Counted from the stretch's first letter, positions 16,664-26,105 are shown. The stretch: 64,000 nt of DNA from Streptomyces sp. ISL-36 (GCF_018614205.1 NZ_JAGGOS010000061.1:1-64000); one strand, 5' to 3'. The notes: generated by a model from the letters alone, not told the origin. Program-made: numbers and translations.

Positions 16664-18130
16664 GTGAACAGCCCAAGAACCGACGCCCGCCCCGGCGGTG
16701 TCGTCGGCGTACTCGCCTTCGCGGGCATCGTGGCGGCTCTCATGCAGACCCTGGTGGTGCCGCTCCTCGGCGACCTCCCGAGGCTCTTCGACACCACGGC
16801 GTCGAACGCGTCCTGGGTGGTCACGGCCACCCTGCTCTCCGCGGCGGTGGTCACGCCGGTCGCCGGACGGCTCGGCGACATGTACGGCAAGCGGCGCATG
16901 CTGCTGATCTCCGTCGCGCCGCTCGTGGCGGGCTCGGTCGTCTGCGCCCTCTCCTCCTCCGTCGTCCCGATGATCGCCGGCCGCGGACTGCAGGGCATGG
17001 GCATGGGTGTCGTGCCCTTGGGCATCAGCCTGCTCCGTGACGTACTGCCCGCAGAGCGGCTGGGCGCGTCCATCGCACTCATCAGCGCCTCCATGGGCGT
17101 GGGCGGCGCGCTCGGTCTGCCGTTCTCCGCGGCCGTCGCCGAGAACGCCAGCTGGCGCGTGCTGTTCTGGGTCGCCGCCGGCCTCAGCCTCATGGTCGGC
17201 GTCCTGGTCCGCCTTCTCGTTCCCGCGGGCCGTACCGCCTCCCGCCCGGGCCGCTTCGACGTGCCGGGCGCGCTGGGCCTGGGCAGCGCCCTTGTCTGCC
17301 TGCTGCTCGCCGTCTCCAAGGGGTCCGACTGGGGCTGGGGGAGCGGCACCACGCTCGGACTGTTCGCCGCCGCCGTCGTCGTCCTGCTGGCTTGGAGCCG
17401 GTGGGAGCTGCGTACCGCCGAGCCGCTGGTCGACCTCCGCGTCACCGCCCGCCCCCAGGTGCTGATGACCAACGCCGCCTCGATCCTGGTCGGTTTCGCG
17501 ATGTACGCGCAGTCGCTGGTCGTGCCCCAGCTGCTCCAGCTGCCCGAGGCCACCGGCTACGGACTGGGCCAGTCCATGCTGGCCATGGGTCTCTGGATGG
17601 CCCCGGCGGGCCTGATGATGATGGCGCTCGCCCCGCTCGGCGCCAAGCTCACCGCCGCCCGCGGCCCCAAGATCACCCTCGGCGTCGGAAGCCTCGTCAT
17701 CGCTCTCGGCTACGCCTCCTCCCTGCTGTTGATGGGGTCGACCGGCGGCCTGCTCGTCGTCACCCTCATCTGCAACACGGGTGTGGGCCTCGCGTACGGG
17801 GCCATGCCCGCCCTCATCATGGGCGCCGTTCCCCGGTCGGAGACGGCGTCGGCCAACAGCTTCAACACGCTGATGCGCTCGATCGGCAGCTCCGTCTCGG
17901 CCGCGGTCATGGGAGTGGTCCTCGCCCAGCTGACGACGGACTTCGGTGGTCATCCGCTGCCGTCCGAGGACGCGTTCCGCATCGCCCTGCTGATCGGCTG
18001 CGGGGTCGGCCTCGCGGCCGCGGCCGTCGCCTTCCTCATCCCGGTGCGCCCCGCGGCCGACTCCGCCGGGACGACCGCCGCACCGCGCTCGGCGACCGAG
18101 GTGGAAGCCGAGGTCGAAGCGGAGGTCTGA
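16664..18130 (+). CDS. MFS drug exporter, DHA2 type
   Basis: 488 aa with about 14 hydrophobic helices. Motif A of the family is GRLGDMYGKRRML after helix 2, and GLQGMGMGVVPLGISLLRD follows. It should export hydrophobic drugs in exchange for protons. GTG 16664 has CGGAG 6 bases upstream; an ATG at 16631 sits right after palindrome 2 and is less likely. The C-terminus ends in an acidic repeat EVEAEVEAEV. Divergent marR and two palindromes point to drug-inducible expression. Confidence 0.9.
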   Translation: MNSPRTDARPGGVVGVLAFAGIVAALMQTLVVPLLGDLPRLFDTTASNASWVVTATLLSAAVVTPVAGRLGDMYGKRRMLLISVAPLVAGSVVCALSSSVVPMIAGRGLQGMGMGVVPLGISLLRDVLPAERLGASIALISASMGVGGALGLPFSAAVAENASWRVLFWVAAGLSLMVGVLVRLLVPAGRTASRPGRFDVPGALGLGSALVCLLLAVSKGSDWGWGSGTTLGLFAAAVVVLLAWSRWELRTAEPLVDLRVTARPQVLMTNAASILVGFAMYAQSLVVPQLLQLPEATGYGLGQSMLAMGLWMAPAGLMMMALAPLGAKLTAARGPKITLGVGSLVIALGYASSLLLMGSTGGLLVVTLICNTGVGLAYGAMPALIMGAVPRSETASANSFNTLMRSIGSSVSAAVMGVVLAQLTTDFGGHPLPSEDAFRIALLIGCGVGLAAAAVAFLIPVRPAADSAGTTAAPRSATEVEAEVEAEV

Positions 18131-18212
18131 TGCGCACCGCCGCCCCACGACCCGACCGGCCCTCGGCCGCCGGGTCGTGCCGGGCGGCGGTCGGCTTCGA
18201 GATGCGCAGTTC

Positions 18213-18261
18213 GAGGCTCCTGGTCCGAGGTCCCTGGTTCGAGGTTCCTGGTTCGAGGTTC
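18213..18261 (+). repeat. Three and a half tandem 14-bp repeats upstream of the NPP1 gene
   Basis: Units of the form GAGGTTCCTGGTTC start at 18213, 18227 and 18241, with a partial unit at 18255. They lie 85 bp before the NPP1 gene. Each unit contains GGTTCGAGG, which resembles a tRNA T-loop, but no tRNA fold surrounds it. Confidence 0.85.
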
Positions 18262-18345
18262 GATGGATCTGATCTGGGCATGTCAATGCCATCCATCGCC
18301 ATCGCGCTCCCGCCCTCGCACGCGCGGTCACCCAGGAGGACGCAG

Positions 18346-19113
18346 TTGAAGACGAGTTCGCGGATCCGCCGGGCCTCGCTCATCCTCGGCACCAGCATCG
18401 CCCTGGTCGTCGCCCTTCCCGGCAGCGCCCTCGCCGCCCCGCCGACGGCACTGCCCGCCCTCGCAGACGGGCTGGAGCAGACGTTCCAGCCGGCCTACGA
18501 CTACGACACGGACGGCTGCTACCCCACGCCCGCGATCGGCCCCGACGGCACCGTCAACAGCGGACTCAACCCGTCGGGGGCGCTCAACGGGCAGTGCCGC
18601 GACTCATGGGACCTCGACAACACCAATGGGTACGCGCGGTCCAAGTGCAACAACGGCTGGTGCGCGATCATGTACGGCCTCTACTTCGAGAAGGACCAGG
18701 CCGTGGCCGGCAGCGGGCTCGGCGGACATCGCCACGACTGGGAACACGTGGTGGTCTGGGTCCAGAACAACGAGGCCCGGTACGTCTCCACGTCCGCCCA
18801 CGGGAACTTCGCCGTCTACGGCCGCGACGCGATCCGTTGGGACGGGACGCATCCCAAGGTCGTCTACCACAAGGACGGATGGAGCACGCACTGCTTCCGT
18901 CCCGCCAACTCCAACGACGAGCCGCCGGAGAACCACGACCACCAGTGGCAGTTCCCCGCGCTCGTCGGCTGGAACGGATACCCCGCAGGTCTCCGCGACA
19001 AGTTGAGCCAGGCCGACTTCGGCAGTGCCGTCTTCGGCCTGAAGGACGGCAACTTCGCCTCCCACCTGGAGAAGGCCAGGCCGGCCGGCATCCCCTTCGA
19101 CCCCCACGCCTGA
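18346..19113 (+). CDS. Secreted NPP1 / NEP1-like (necrosis-inducing) protein
   Basis: 255 aa. Starts at TTG 18346, five bases after AGGAGGA. A Sec signal peptide (to ALA about residue 30) precedes the mature protein. The NLP heptapeptide GHRHDWE is intact at residues 127-133, followed by HVVVWV; the metal-binding acidic residues of this fold belong to this motif. Five cysteines lie in the mature part. NLPs bind plant sphingolipids and lyse dicot cell membranes; in soil bacteria the natural target is not settled. The TTG start and repeat-rich upstream region suggest tight control. No cytolysin operon partner is adjacent. Confidence 0.9.
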   Translation: MKTSSRIRRASLILGTSIALVVALPGSALAAPPTALPALADGLEQTFQPAYDYDTDGCYPTPAIGPDGTVNSGLNPSGALNGQCRDSWDLDNTNGYARSKCNNGWCAIMYGLYFEKDQAVAGSGLGGHRHDWEHVVVWVQNNEARYVSTSAHGNFAVYGRDAIRWDGTHPKVVYHKDGWSTHCFRPANSNDEPPENHDHQWQFPALVGWNGYPAGLRDKLSQADFGSAVFGLKDGNFASHLEKARPAGIPFDPHA

Positions 19114-19299
19114 CCGGAGAGGAGCGAGCCGGAGGGGAAAGGGCCGGAGGCAACGAAATCCGTAGCAGTGTGGCGCTCCGGGCGAGCGTCCAGACGTTGT
19201 GAGGTTGCCTGTTCAAAAGAAATCGCAGATCGCCTCTTGTGCTTCCGAGCCCGGCCGGGCAGGATCCTGCCTCTGTACGTCATCGGAGAGGCACAGCAC

Positions 19300-20793
19300 G
19301 TGAGCAAGAGGACCGGTAGCGAGGGAGGCGGCCTGCGGGCCGGCGCCCTGGGGACGTTCGACTCGATCGTCATGGCGATCGCGGGCTGCGGGCCCGCGTA
19401 CACCGTGGCGGCGACGATCCCCGCGCTCGTCCTCGCCGTCGGTGTGGCCGGTCCGGCGGTGCTCCTGTACTGCGCGATCCCGATGATCGGCATCGCCCTG
19501 GCCTTCCGTCACCTGGGCCGACTCGACGTCAACGCCGGCGCCACCTACACCTGGGCGGCCCGCGCCCTCCACCCCTTCCTCGGCTACCTCGCCGGATGGG
19601 CGCTGGTCGTCGCCACCACGGTCTTCCTCGTCTCCGCCACCGTGCCCGCCGGGGCCGCCACCCTCGCGCTCATCGACCCGGCGCTGGCTGGGAACACCGC
19701 GACCGCCACAGTCGTCGGAGCCGGCTGGTTCCTGCTCATGGCGGTCGTCGTGGCACTGGGCGCGCGCATCAGCCCGTACGCCCGGCGGCTCCTCACCGGC
19801 ACGCAACTCCTGCTGCTGCTCGCCTTCGCCGTGGCCGCCCTGGCCAAGGACCGTACCGTGACGGACTTCTCCCTCTCCTGGTTCGGCTTCGGCCACTTCG
19901 ACGGCTCCCACTCCTTCGTCGCCGGGGCGCTGATCGCCGGCGTCAGCTACTGGGGCTGGGACGTGACGAGCAACCTCAGCGAGGAGACCCGGAACAGCCG
20001 CCGCGCCTTCGGTATCGGCGGCCTTGTCGGCGTCGTGGTATCGCTCGCCGTCTTCGTCGTCTTCACCGTCGCCGCCAACGTCGTCATCGGCGTCGACGCG
20101 GTGCGGGAGAACCCGGAGAGCTTCCTCTCCCTGATCGGCGAGGCCGTCTGGCCCGGCTGGGGCGGCCGACTGCTCGTACTGGCGGTGATGCTGTCCATGA
20201 TCGCCACGCTGGAGACCGCACTGCTGCAGGCCACCAGGACCCTGTTCGCCATGGGTCGCGATCGTACCGTGCCGGCAGTGTTCGCCCGCGTGCACCGGGA
20301 GTGGCAGACACCCTGGGTGGCGACGGCCGGCGTGGCCGCGCTCGCCCTGCTGCTCGTCGTCGTCTCCGCAGCGGTGGGTTCCGGCACCCAGTTCGTCCGG
20401 GACGCCGTCAGCGGAATCGGCCTTCCCATCGCGTTCTACTACGCACTCGCGGGCCTTTCGGTCGTCGTCGCCTACCGAAAGACGCTGTTCACGTCCGTCG
20501 GCAGCCTCGTCCTCATCGGCCTGTGGCCGCTCGGTGGAGCGCTCTTCATGATGTGGATCTTCGTCAGGTCCCTGCCGGAACTGACGGGCGCCGCCCTCGC
20601 CATCGGTCTCGGCGCTCTCGCGCTCGGCGTGGTGCCGATGCTCCTGTCCTGGTCGCGCGGCAGCTCGTACTTCCGTCCCCGGCCGCTCGATTCCGAACAG
20701 GCCGAGGCGATGGACGCGTACGACGGGGGAGCGGGACCCGAACCGGCGCTCACCGGAGCGGAACGCCGCGACGACGTCCTCACCGACTTCTGA
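19300..20793 (+). CDS. APC-superfamily amino acid permease
   Basis: 497 aa with about 12 membrane helices. The N-terminal GTFDSIVMAIAGCGPAYTVAAT and the SYWGWDVTSNLSEET segment are typical of APC permeases. It would import an amino acid or amine by proton symport; the substrate cannot be inferred. GTG 19300 follows GGAGAGG. The tail (about 45 residues) is hydrophilic and cytoplasmic. A 313-aa protein of unknown function follows after 35 bp and is likely cotranscribed. Confidence 0.88.
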   Translation: MSKRTGSEGGGLRAGALGTFDSIVMAIAGCGPAYTVAATIPALVLAVGVAGPAVLLYCAIPMIGIALAFRHLGRLDVNAGATYTWAARALHPFLGYLAGWALVVATTVFLVSATVPAGAATLALIDPALAGNTATATVVGAGWFLLMAVVVALGARISPYARRLLTGTQLLLLLAFAVAALAKDRTVTDFSLSWFGFGHFDGSHSFVAGALIAGVSYWGWDVTSNLSEETRNSRRAFGIGGLVGVVVSLAVFVVFTVAANVVIGVDAVRENPESFLSLIGEAVWPGWGGRLLVLAVMLSMIATLETALLQATRTLFAMGRDRTVPAVFARVHREWQTPWVATAGVAALALLLVVVSAAVGSGTQFVRDAVSGIGLPIAFYYALAGLSVVVAYRKTLFTSVGSLVLIGLWPLGGALFMMWIFVRSLPELTGAALAIGLGALALGVVPMLLSWSRGSSYFRPRPLDSEQAEAMDAYDGGAGPEPALTGAERRDDVLTDF

Positions 20794-20828
20794 CGTTCCG
20801 CCCGGTCCGACCCGAGGAGTGTTCTGCC

Positions 20829-21770
20829 ATGGCAGCCTGGCTGCGCCGCCGTCCCGGTGGACCGCTCTACGACCGGACGTTCGGCGACCGTGCCCTCGCC
20901 GAGGGCTGTCAGGACATGGTGATGGGCCGCTGGGAAGGCGCCCGCGAGCTGCTGTCCAAGCGGCCCCGCGACGACTGGGACCGACGGGCGCACCGCATCC
21001 GGCTGTTGGCCGACGCGGCGGCGAACCGGCGCACCGTGGACGTCTGGCAGGCGTCGGAGCCGGGGAACCCCGACGCGGCGGTGCTGCGCGCGGAGACCGA
21101 GGTGATGCGCATGTTCGCCCACGCCCGCAACGGGACGCTCCCGGCCCGGGACAGCCTCGACCGGGTGGCCCGGCTCTGTCTCCAGGCGTCCGACCTCGCG
21201 CCCGACGACCCGTATCCCTTCGTCTCCCTGGTGACACTCGGCAGGCTGTACGAGGACGGGGATCCGAACATGGCCCACTGGTGGAAGGAACTCCAGGCCA
21301 GGGACCCCTACCACCGGGAGGGCCACCACCAGGCGCTCCGGTACCTGGCGGCCCGATGGCACGGCTCGAACGCCGCAGCGTACAACTTCGCCTGGGACGC
21401 GGCCGCTTACGCCCCGACCGGCTCCCCCCTCGTGGCGCTGCCGCAGGTGGCACGGGCCGAGGAGTACCGGCACAGCACGGAGTCGGACGGCAGGACGGCG
21501 ATCGGCCTGACGTACCACTGGACGGGCGAGCGTGCCCGCTGGGACCTGCGCACCTCCCTGGAGAAGTGGATCGCGCTCCGCACCACCGCATACGCCCAGG
21601 ACGTCGCCGATCTGAACCACCTGGCCCACGGCCTGGTCCACGCGGGCATGCACGAGCAGGCCGGTGCCGTCTTCACCCTCCTGGACAACCGGGCCACGAA
21701 GGTCCCCTGGTCGTACAGCGGCGACGCGGAGAGCCTCTTCACCCACTGGCGCGACAAGACGCGAACCTGA
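20829..21770 (+). CDS. Conserved hypothetical protein, helical repeat-like
   Basis: 313 aa. Starts at ATG 20829 with GAGGAGTG upstream. I do not recognise the family. The sequence is mostly helical with Trp and Ala at regular spacing (RALAEGCQDMVMGRWEGARELL, HHQALRYLAARWHGSNAAAYNFAWDAAAYAP), which suggests TPR-like helical pairs. No signal peptide, membrane helix or catalytic motif. It is 35 bp downstream of the permease, so it may assist or be regulated with it. Confidence 0.8.
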   Translation: MAAWLRRRPGGPLYDRTFGDRALAEGCQDMVMGRWEGARELLSKRPRDDWDRRAHRIRLLADAAANRRTVDVWQASEPGNPDAAVLRAETEVMRMFAHARNGTLPARDSLDRVARLCLQASDLAPDDPYPFVSLVTLGRLYEDGDPNMAHWWKELQARDPYHREGHHQALRYLAARWHGSNAAAYNFAWDAAAYAPTGSPLVALPQVARAEEYRHSTESDGRTAIGLTYHWTGERARWDLRTSLEKWIALRTTAYAQDVADLNHLAHGLVHAGMHEQAGAVFTLLDNRATKVPWSYSGDAESLFTHWRDKTRT

Positions 21771-21849
21771 CCACGCGCCGAACCGGGTGCCACCTCCTCG
21801 CGGGTGCGGCGGGTCCGGCGGTTGCGGCGGTTGCGGCCGGCCCGGTCGG

Positions 21850-22143
21850 TCAGCGGGGTGCGCCCGCGAGGGCCGCGGTCAGCGCGGCGAGGACCGTGAC
21901 GGCCGCGAGTCCGGCCATGACGAAGCGCACCACGGCGAGTTTGCGCCCGGATCCAGCACGCTCCGGTCCGGGACACCGTGGGCATCCGTCGTGGTCGTCT
22001 CCGGCCGGTTCCAGCCAATAGGCCCCGAGGAGGGCCGCGGAGTGGGTGTGACCTTCGGTTCCGTCGAGGCAGCTCACGCCGGGATCAACGCCGCCCGCGG
22101 CGGTGCGGCACGTGCCCGTCCCCGAGCGTGACCGGATCGACAC
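21850..22143 (-). CDS. Small protein with C-terminal membrane helix
   Basis: 97 aa from GTG 22143 (75 aa if GTG 22077 is used). The C-terminal 45 residues have a Cys pair (DGCPRCPGPE) and one hydrophobic helix (VVRFVMAGLAAVTVLAALTA). The N-terminal third is of doubtful coding quality, so the later start is also reasonable. No family is recognised. Divergent from the HAD gene, with its start region overlapping that gene's upstream sequence. Confidence 0.5.
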   Translation of the reverse strand: MSIRSRSGTGTCRTAAGGVDPGVSCLDGTEGHTHSAALLGAYWLEPAGDDHDGCPRCPGPERAGSGRKLAVVRFVMAGLAAVTVLAALTAALAGAPR

Positions 22144-22269
22144 CTTCTGGCCCTCGCCGTGGGAACGCGCGGGCGAAACAGGTCTGTCACAAGCAGGAAG
22201 ATCACTTGACCGGACCCCGGTGCGGTGACGGACAGTGCGGCCACGGATCAAGTGGCAGGGGAAAATCCT

Positions 22270-22965
22270 GTGGCTCTGCCCTGCGTCATTCTCGACATCG
22301 GTGGCGTGCTGGAGATCACGCCGGAGAAGGGATGGGTGCAACGCTGGGAACAGCGTCTCTCGCTCCCGCCGGGAACCGTCCACGCCCGGCTGGGAGACGT
22401 GTGGCAGGCCGGGAGTCTCGGCAGCGTCAGCGAGCACGAGGTGCACGCCCGCGTCGCGGCGGACCTCGGCCTCGACGCGTCGCAGGTCGACGCCTTCATG
22501 GCCGACCTCTGGCACGACTACCTGGGCACGCCCAATGACGAGCTCATCGCCCATGTCCGGGGGCTGCGCCGCCGGTGCAGGCTCGGCATCCTGAGCAATA
22601 GTTTCGTCGGTGCCCGTGAGCGGGAGACGGCGTCGTACCACTTCGACGAACTCGTGGAAGAGATCGTCTACTCCCACGAGATCGGAATCGGCAAGCCCGA
22701 CCCACGAGCGTTCGACGTCATGTGCGACCGCCTCGGCGTGCGCCCGGAGGACTGCCTCTTCATCGACGACGTCATGGTCAACGTCGAGGCGGCACAAGGG
22801 GCGGGCATGCAGGCCCATTTGTTCGAAGGCAACACCGAGACCATCGCTCGCATCGCCCACCACCTGAAGGCCGCACCCGCTGTCGGCCGCCGGGGGTTCT
22901 GGGAGCAGCGCCTGGACGCGCTGGGGGCAGATGCCCCTGGGTTCTCCACGGGAATGCACTCGTAG
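22270..22965 (+). CDS. HAD-IA family hydrolase (YihX-like)
   Basis: 231 aa from GTG 22270 (CAGGGGAAAATCCT upstream); GTG 22225 would add 15 residues. Motif I is LDIGGVLE, so the nucleophile Asp is followed by Gly where most phosphatases have a second Asp, as in YihX-type sugar phosphatases. Motif II is ILSNSF, the Lys of motif III is in GIGKPDPRAF and the metal Asp pair of motif IV is in FIDDVMVN. Probable small-molecule phosphatase. It is convergent with the AraC gene. Confidence 0.82.
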   Translation: MALPCVILDIGGVLEITPEKGWVQRWEQRLSLPPGTVHARLGDVWQAGSLGSVSEHEVHARVAADLGLDASQVDAFMADLWHDYLGTPNDELIAHVRGLRRRCRLGILSNSFVGARERETASYHFDELVEEIVYSHEIGIGKPDPRAFDVMCDRLGVRPEDCLFIDDVMVNVEAAQGAGMQAHLFEGNTETIARIAHHLKAAPAVGRRGFWEQRLDALGADAPGFSTGMHS

Positions 22966-22987
22966 GCCGCGTCGCTCGTCGAGGTCA

Positions 22988-24025
22988 TCAATCGAGGCGG
23001 ACGCGAGGCGTCCCGTCCGGGGCCGAACCGAGCACGGTCGTCCCCGCCGTCGAGCGCGCGCGGTACCGGCCCGGCGTGGTTCCGAACTCCCGGTTGAAGG
23101 CGTGGGACAGGGCGTACGGGCTGGCGTAGCCCACTCGCTGGGCGATGGTGGCGAGGGTGTCGTCGGTCGTGCGCAGAAGGGTCGCGGCGAGGGTCAGGCG
23201 CCACCAGGTGAGGTAGGCCATGGGAGGGCGGCCGGTCATGGCGGTGAAGCGGCGGGCGAGCGTGGGGCGGGAGACGCCCGCTTCGACGGCGAGTCGGTCG
23301 TTGGTCCAGGGCGCGGCCGGGTCGGCGTGCACGGCACGCAGGGCCGCGGCCGTCACGGGGTCGCCGAGGGCAGCCGGCCACATACCGGTGCTTCCGGAGG
23401 CCCCGGAGCCCTCCCCGGTCCCGGTCCCCCCGGTCCCGGAGTGGCCCGCGGCCCCAGGAGTGCTCTGGGCGATCCAGGACCGGATCATGTAGATGAGGAG
23501 AAGGTCCAGGAGATGGGGGAGCGCGATGCCCGTCCCGGGCCGACGCGCGTCGAGTTCGCTCCCGAGCAGTTCGATGGCGGCGCTCAGCTCTCCGCCGCCG
23601 CCGACTCGCCGCGGCAGGTGGACGACCTTCGGGAGTTCCGCCAGGAGTGGGTGCGCGCGATGACGATCGAGCCTGTACTTCCCGCACAAGACTTCCACCT
23701 CGTCGTACGCCGCTGGGGGCGGCCCCGGCCGGCGATGCTCCGTCCACCGGTCGAACGGCACCGCGCGCGCGACGCCCGCGGCATCGAGGGGAGCGTCGGC
23801 GATCACATGTCCGGTGCCGTGGGGCAGGAGCACCGCGTCGCCCGGACCGAGCGAGACCGGCGAGCCGTCGTCCGGCAGCAGCCAGCAACTGCCCTTCAGG
23901 ACCACATGGAAGCCCGCCCCGTCGTACGCGGCCAGCCGGGTGCACCAACTCCCGCTGATCCTGACCTTGTCGGAGGAGGGCCGCCCGATGCGTACGGTCG
24001 AGATCGCGTCGCTCACGACATCCAT
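22988..24025 (-). CDS. AraC-family regulator with cupin sensor domain
   Basis: 345 aa. An N-terminal cupin-like domain (SLGPGDAVLLPHGTGHVIAD) is joined by a Gly/Thr-rich linker (HSGTGGTGTGEGSG) to two AraC helix-turn-helix units: NDRLAVEAGVSRPTLARRF and LATIAQRVGYASPYALSHAFNREFG. The gene is divergent from the MBL-fold hydrolase gene with 128 bp between, and likely controls it. ATG 24025 has no strong ribosome site. Confidence 0.85.
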   Translation of the reverse strand: MDVVSDAISTVRIGRPSSDKVRISGSWCTRLAAYDGAGFHVVLKGSCWLLPDDGSPVSLGPGDAVLLPHGTGHVIADAPLDAAGVARAVPFDRWTEHRRPGPPPAAYDEVEVLCGKYRLDRHRAHPLLAELPKVVHLPRRVGGGGELSAAIELLGSELDARRPGTGIALPHLLDLLLIYMIRSWIAQSTPGAAGHSGTGGTGTGEGSGASGSTGMWPAALGDPVTAAALRAVHADPAAPWTNDRLAVEAGVSRPTLARRFTAMTGRPPMAYLTWWRLTLAATLLRTTDDTLATIAQRVGYASPYALSHAFNREFGTTPGRYRARSTAGTTVLGSAPDGTPRVRLD

Positions 24026-24079
24026 CGGCTCAGAGTACCGACCCGCCCGGGTACCCGTCCCTGTCCCCACCCGTCGGGT

Positions 24080-24129
24080 GTGAGACGTACACGTATCCGA
24101 AAGAGTCGGACGAGTATCGAGAGTCTCAC
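24080..24129. promoter_or_regulatory. Inverted repeats between AraC and MBL genes
   Basis: Outer arms GTGAGAC (24080-24086) and GTCTCAC (24123-24129) enclose a small dyad TCCGA-AAGAG-TCGGA (24096-24110). A TAGGGT hexamer (24141-24146) close before the MBL start could be a -10. Likely an operator region for the AraC protein. Confidence 0.45.
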
Positions 24130-24153
24130 CTGCCGGTTCCTAGGGTCGACCTC

Positions 24154-25077
24154 ATGGAGAACCAGAGCACTCAGCGCACGATGCTGGGAGATGTCGAGAT
24201 CGTCCGAGTCGTCGAGTGGCAGGGAGGGTTCGCGCCCGCCCGGCACCTCGTCCCCGATTCCGGTGCCGAGGTGTGGAAGGACAACGAGGACTGGCTGGCC
24301 CCCGACCACTGGCAGCCGGACAGCGACACGGCGGTCATGGCCCTGCAGACGTGGGTGCTGCGCAGCGGTGGACGCACCGTCCTGATCGACACGGGGGTCG
24401 GCAACGGGCGCGAGCGGCCCGGGATGCCGCAGTTCCACCACTGGCAGGGCGACTTCCTCGGCCCCCTGGCTCGGGCCGGAGTCCGCCCGGAGGACGTCGA
24501 CATCGTCGTCAACACCCACATCCACGCCGACCACGTCGGCTGGAACACCAGGGACGTCGGCGGGCAGTGGGTCCCGACCTTCCCGAACGCTCAGTACCTC
24601 ATCCCGGCCGCAGACGACGCCCACTTCGGATCCGCCCCCGGCGGCGCAGGCGGCGACGGCCGCCCGTCGGACGACGACCTCGTCTACGCCGACAGCATCG
24701 CGCCCGTCCGCCGGGCCGGGCAGGCCGTCCTGTGGGACGGCGACCATCGCATCGACGACCATCTCACCCTGGAGTCCGCACCCGGCCACACGCCCGGCTC
24801 CTCCGTCATGCGGCTCGCCTCCCGAGGCGAACGGGCGGTCTTCGTCGGTGACGTGCTGCACAGCCCGGTGCAGATTCTCCGCCCCGCCTGCAACAGTTGT
24901 TTCTGCCTGGATCCGGAACAGGCGGCGGCCAGCCGCCGCCGCATCCTCCGACGCGCCGCCTCGGAAGGCGAACTGGTCGTCCCCGCCCACTTCGCCGGAA
25001 CCGGAGCCGTGGAAGTCCACCGGGACGGCGAGCGGCTCACCCCGGGCCGATGGCTGCCGGTCGGCGGCCCGCGCTAG
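24154..25077 (+). CDS. MBL-fold metallohydrolase
   Basis: 307 aa. The zinc motif is NTHIHADHVGW, with further ligands in SAPGHTPGSS, FVGDVLHS and VVPAHFAG. Such enzymes hydrolyse lactones, esters or similar; lactonase-type relatives include AHL and other lactonases. The start ATG 24154 is short after the AraC operator region, and the gene is probably under AraC control. Substrate unknown. Confidence 0.87.
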   Translation: MENQSTQRTMLGDVEIVRVVEWQGGFAPARHLVPDSGAEVWKDNEDWLAPDHWQPDSDTAVMALQTWVLRSGGRTVLIDTGVGNGRERPGMPQFHHWQGDFLGPLARAGVRPEDVDIVVNTHIHADHVGWNTRDVGGQWVPTFPNAQYLIPAADDAHFGSAPGGAGGDGRPSDDDLVYADSIAPVRRAGQAVLWDGDHRIDDHLTLESAPGHTPGSSVMRLASRGERAVFVGDVLHSPVQILRPACNSCFCLDPEQAAASRRRILRRAASEGELVVPAHFAGTGAVEVHRDGERLTPGRWLPVGGPR

Positions 25078-25138
25078 ACCCTGGCCGGCCACAAGCACAG
25101 GTCACCATGGCCCGTACGGACACGGCAGTGGGACGGAG

Positions 25139-26098
25139 TCAGCTCGAAGAGTCCGGGCGGTGGGCCTGGTGGGCGTGGGCGAAGTCGAAACGAATGCCGG
25201 TGAGTTGCTCCGAGACGTCCCACAGCCGGTGTCCGGTCTCGGTGTCGGCCGCCGCCGGGGACGGCTTCACCCGCGTGGGGTGCCCGCGAAGTTCGGCCAC
25301 GCCGTCGGGCCCGATGAACTGGCCGCCCTCCACGCCCCGTTCGGTGGCCGCGTACAGCTGGGGGAGTGCGCCCTGCTCCGGTGCCTGGGCGAGCGGGGCG
25401 AGGACGCGGCCGAACAGCAGCTTCACCATCCCGATCGGCGCGCTCGTCTGCAGGTTGGTCGCGGTGTAGCCGGGGTGGGCGAGCAGGCTGCGCACCGGGC
25501 TGCCGGCCGCGGTCAGCCGCCGATGGAGTTCAAGGCCGAAGACGGCGTTGGCGAACTTCGACTGGTTGTAGAACTTCATGGGGGCGTACGAGCGCTCACC
25601 GGCGAGGTCGTCGAGGAAGAGGCGCCCCTGGCGGTGATTGGTCGAACTGACCGTGACCACACGGGGATCCCGGCCGAGCGCGAGTCGATCGAGCAGCAGT
25701 CCGGTGAGCGCGAGGTGGCCCAGATGGTTGCAGGCGAACTGCAGCTCGTGGCCCTGTGAGCTCAACGAGCGGGGCGGCGCCATCACGCCGGCGTTGTTGA
25801 CCAGCACGTCCAGCCGCGAATGGTCGGCGCGGACGCCGTGGGCGAAGGCGCGCACGGAGTCGAGGTCCGCCAGGTCGAGGTGACGTACCTCAAGGCTCGC
25901 GCCCGGCCGCTCGGCGGTGATCCGCGCCACCGCCCGGCGCCCCTTCTCCTCGTCGCGCACCGCGAGAATCACGTGCCCGCCGGCGCGGGCGAGCGCCCGG
26001 GTGGTCGCCAGCCCGAGGCCGCTGTTGGCCCCCGTGACGACGAAGACCCGCTCGGTCTGGTCCTGGATCTGCTCGGCAGTCCACCGCTGCTGTGTCAT
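25139..26098 (-). CDS. Short-chain dehydrogenase/reductase
   Basis: 319 aa, retinol-dehydrogenase-like. Cofactor motif TGANSGLG, NNAG at the beta4 strand, VSS and the catalytic Tyr-Lys in YNQSKFAN (YxxxK form YNQSK). It should reduce or oxidise a carbonyl/alcohol with NAD(P). It is divergent from a TetR gene with 81 bp between. A perfect TTGACA with a 17-bp spacer to CAACGT places the transcript start on or next to the ATG, suggesting a leaderless message. Confidence 0.87.
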   Translation of the reverse strand: MTQQRWTAEQIQDQTERVFVVTGANSGLGLATTRALARAGGHVILAVRDEEKGRRAVARITAERPGASLEVRHLDLADLDSVRAFAHGVRADHSRLDVLVNNAGVMAPPRSLSSQGHELQFACNHLGHLALTGLLLDRLALGRDPRVVTVSSTNHRQGRLFLDDLAGERSYAPMKFYNQSKFANAVFGLELHRRLTAAGSPVRSLLAHPGYTATNLQTSAPIGMVKLLFGRVLAPLAQAPEQGALPQLYAATERGVEGGQFIGPDGVAELRGHPTRVKPSPAAADTETGHRLWDVSEQLTGIRFDFAHAHQAHRPDSSS

Positions 26099-26105
26099 GC
26101 GGCAC

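Noticed and set aside
18213..18261. Possible tRNA because of a GGTTCGAGG T-loop-like motif
   Set aside because: The motif is part of a tandem 14-bp repeat; no acceptor stem, anticodon arm or CCA end can be drawn.
16466..18331. Open frame of 621 codons opposite the exporter
   Set aside because: Arg/Gly/His-rich low-complexity shadow; MFS exporter is certain.
19213..21591. Open frame of 792 codons opposite the permease and following gene
   Set aside because: No family features; the permease and its follower are supported by helices and ribosome sites.
22144..22959. Extension of the small membrane-protein frame across the HAD gene
   Set aside because: The HAD hydrolase on the other strand is well supported; only the last part, after 22143, is plausible coding.
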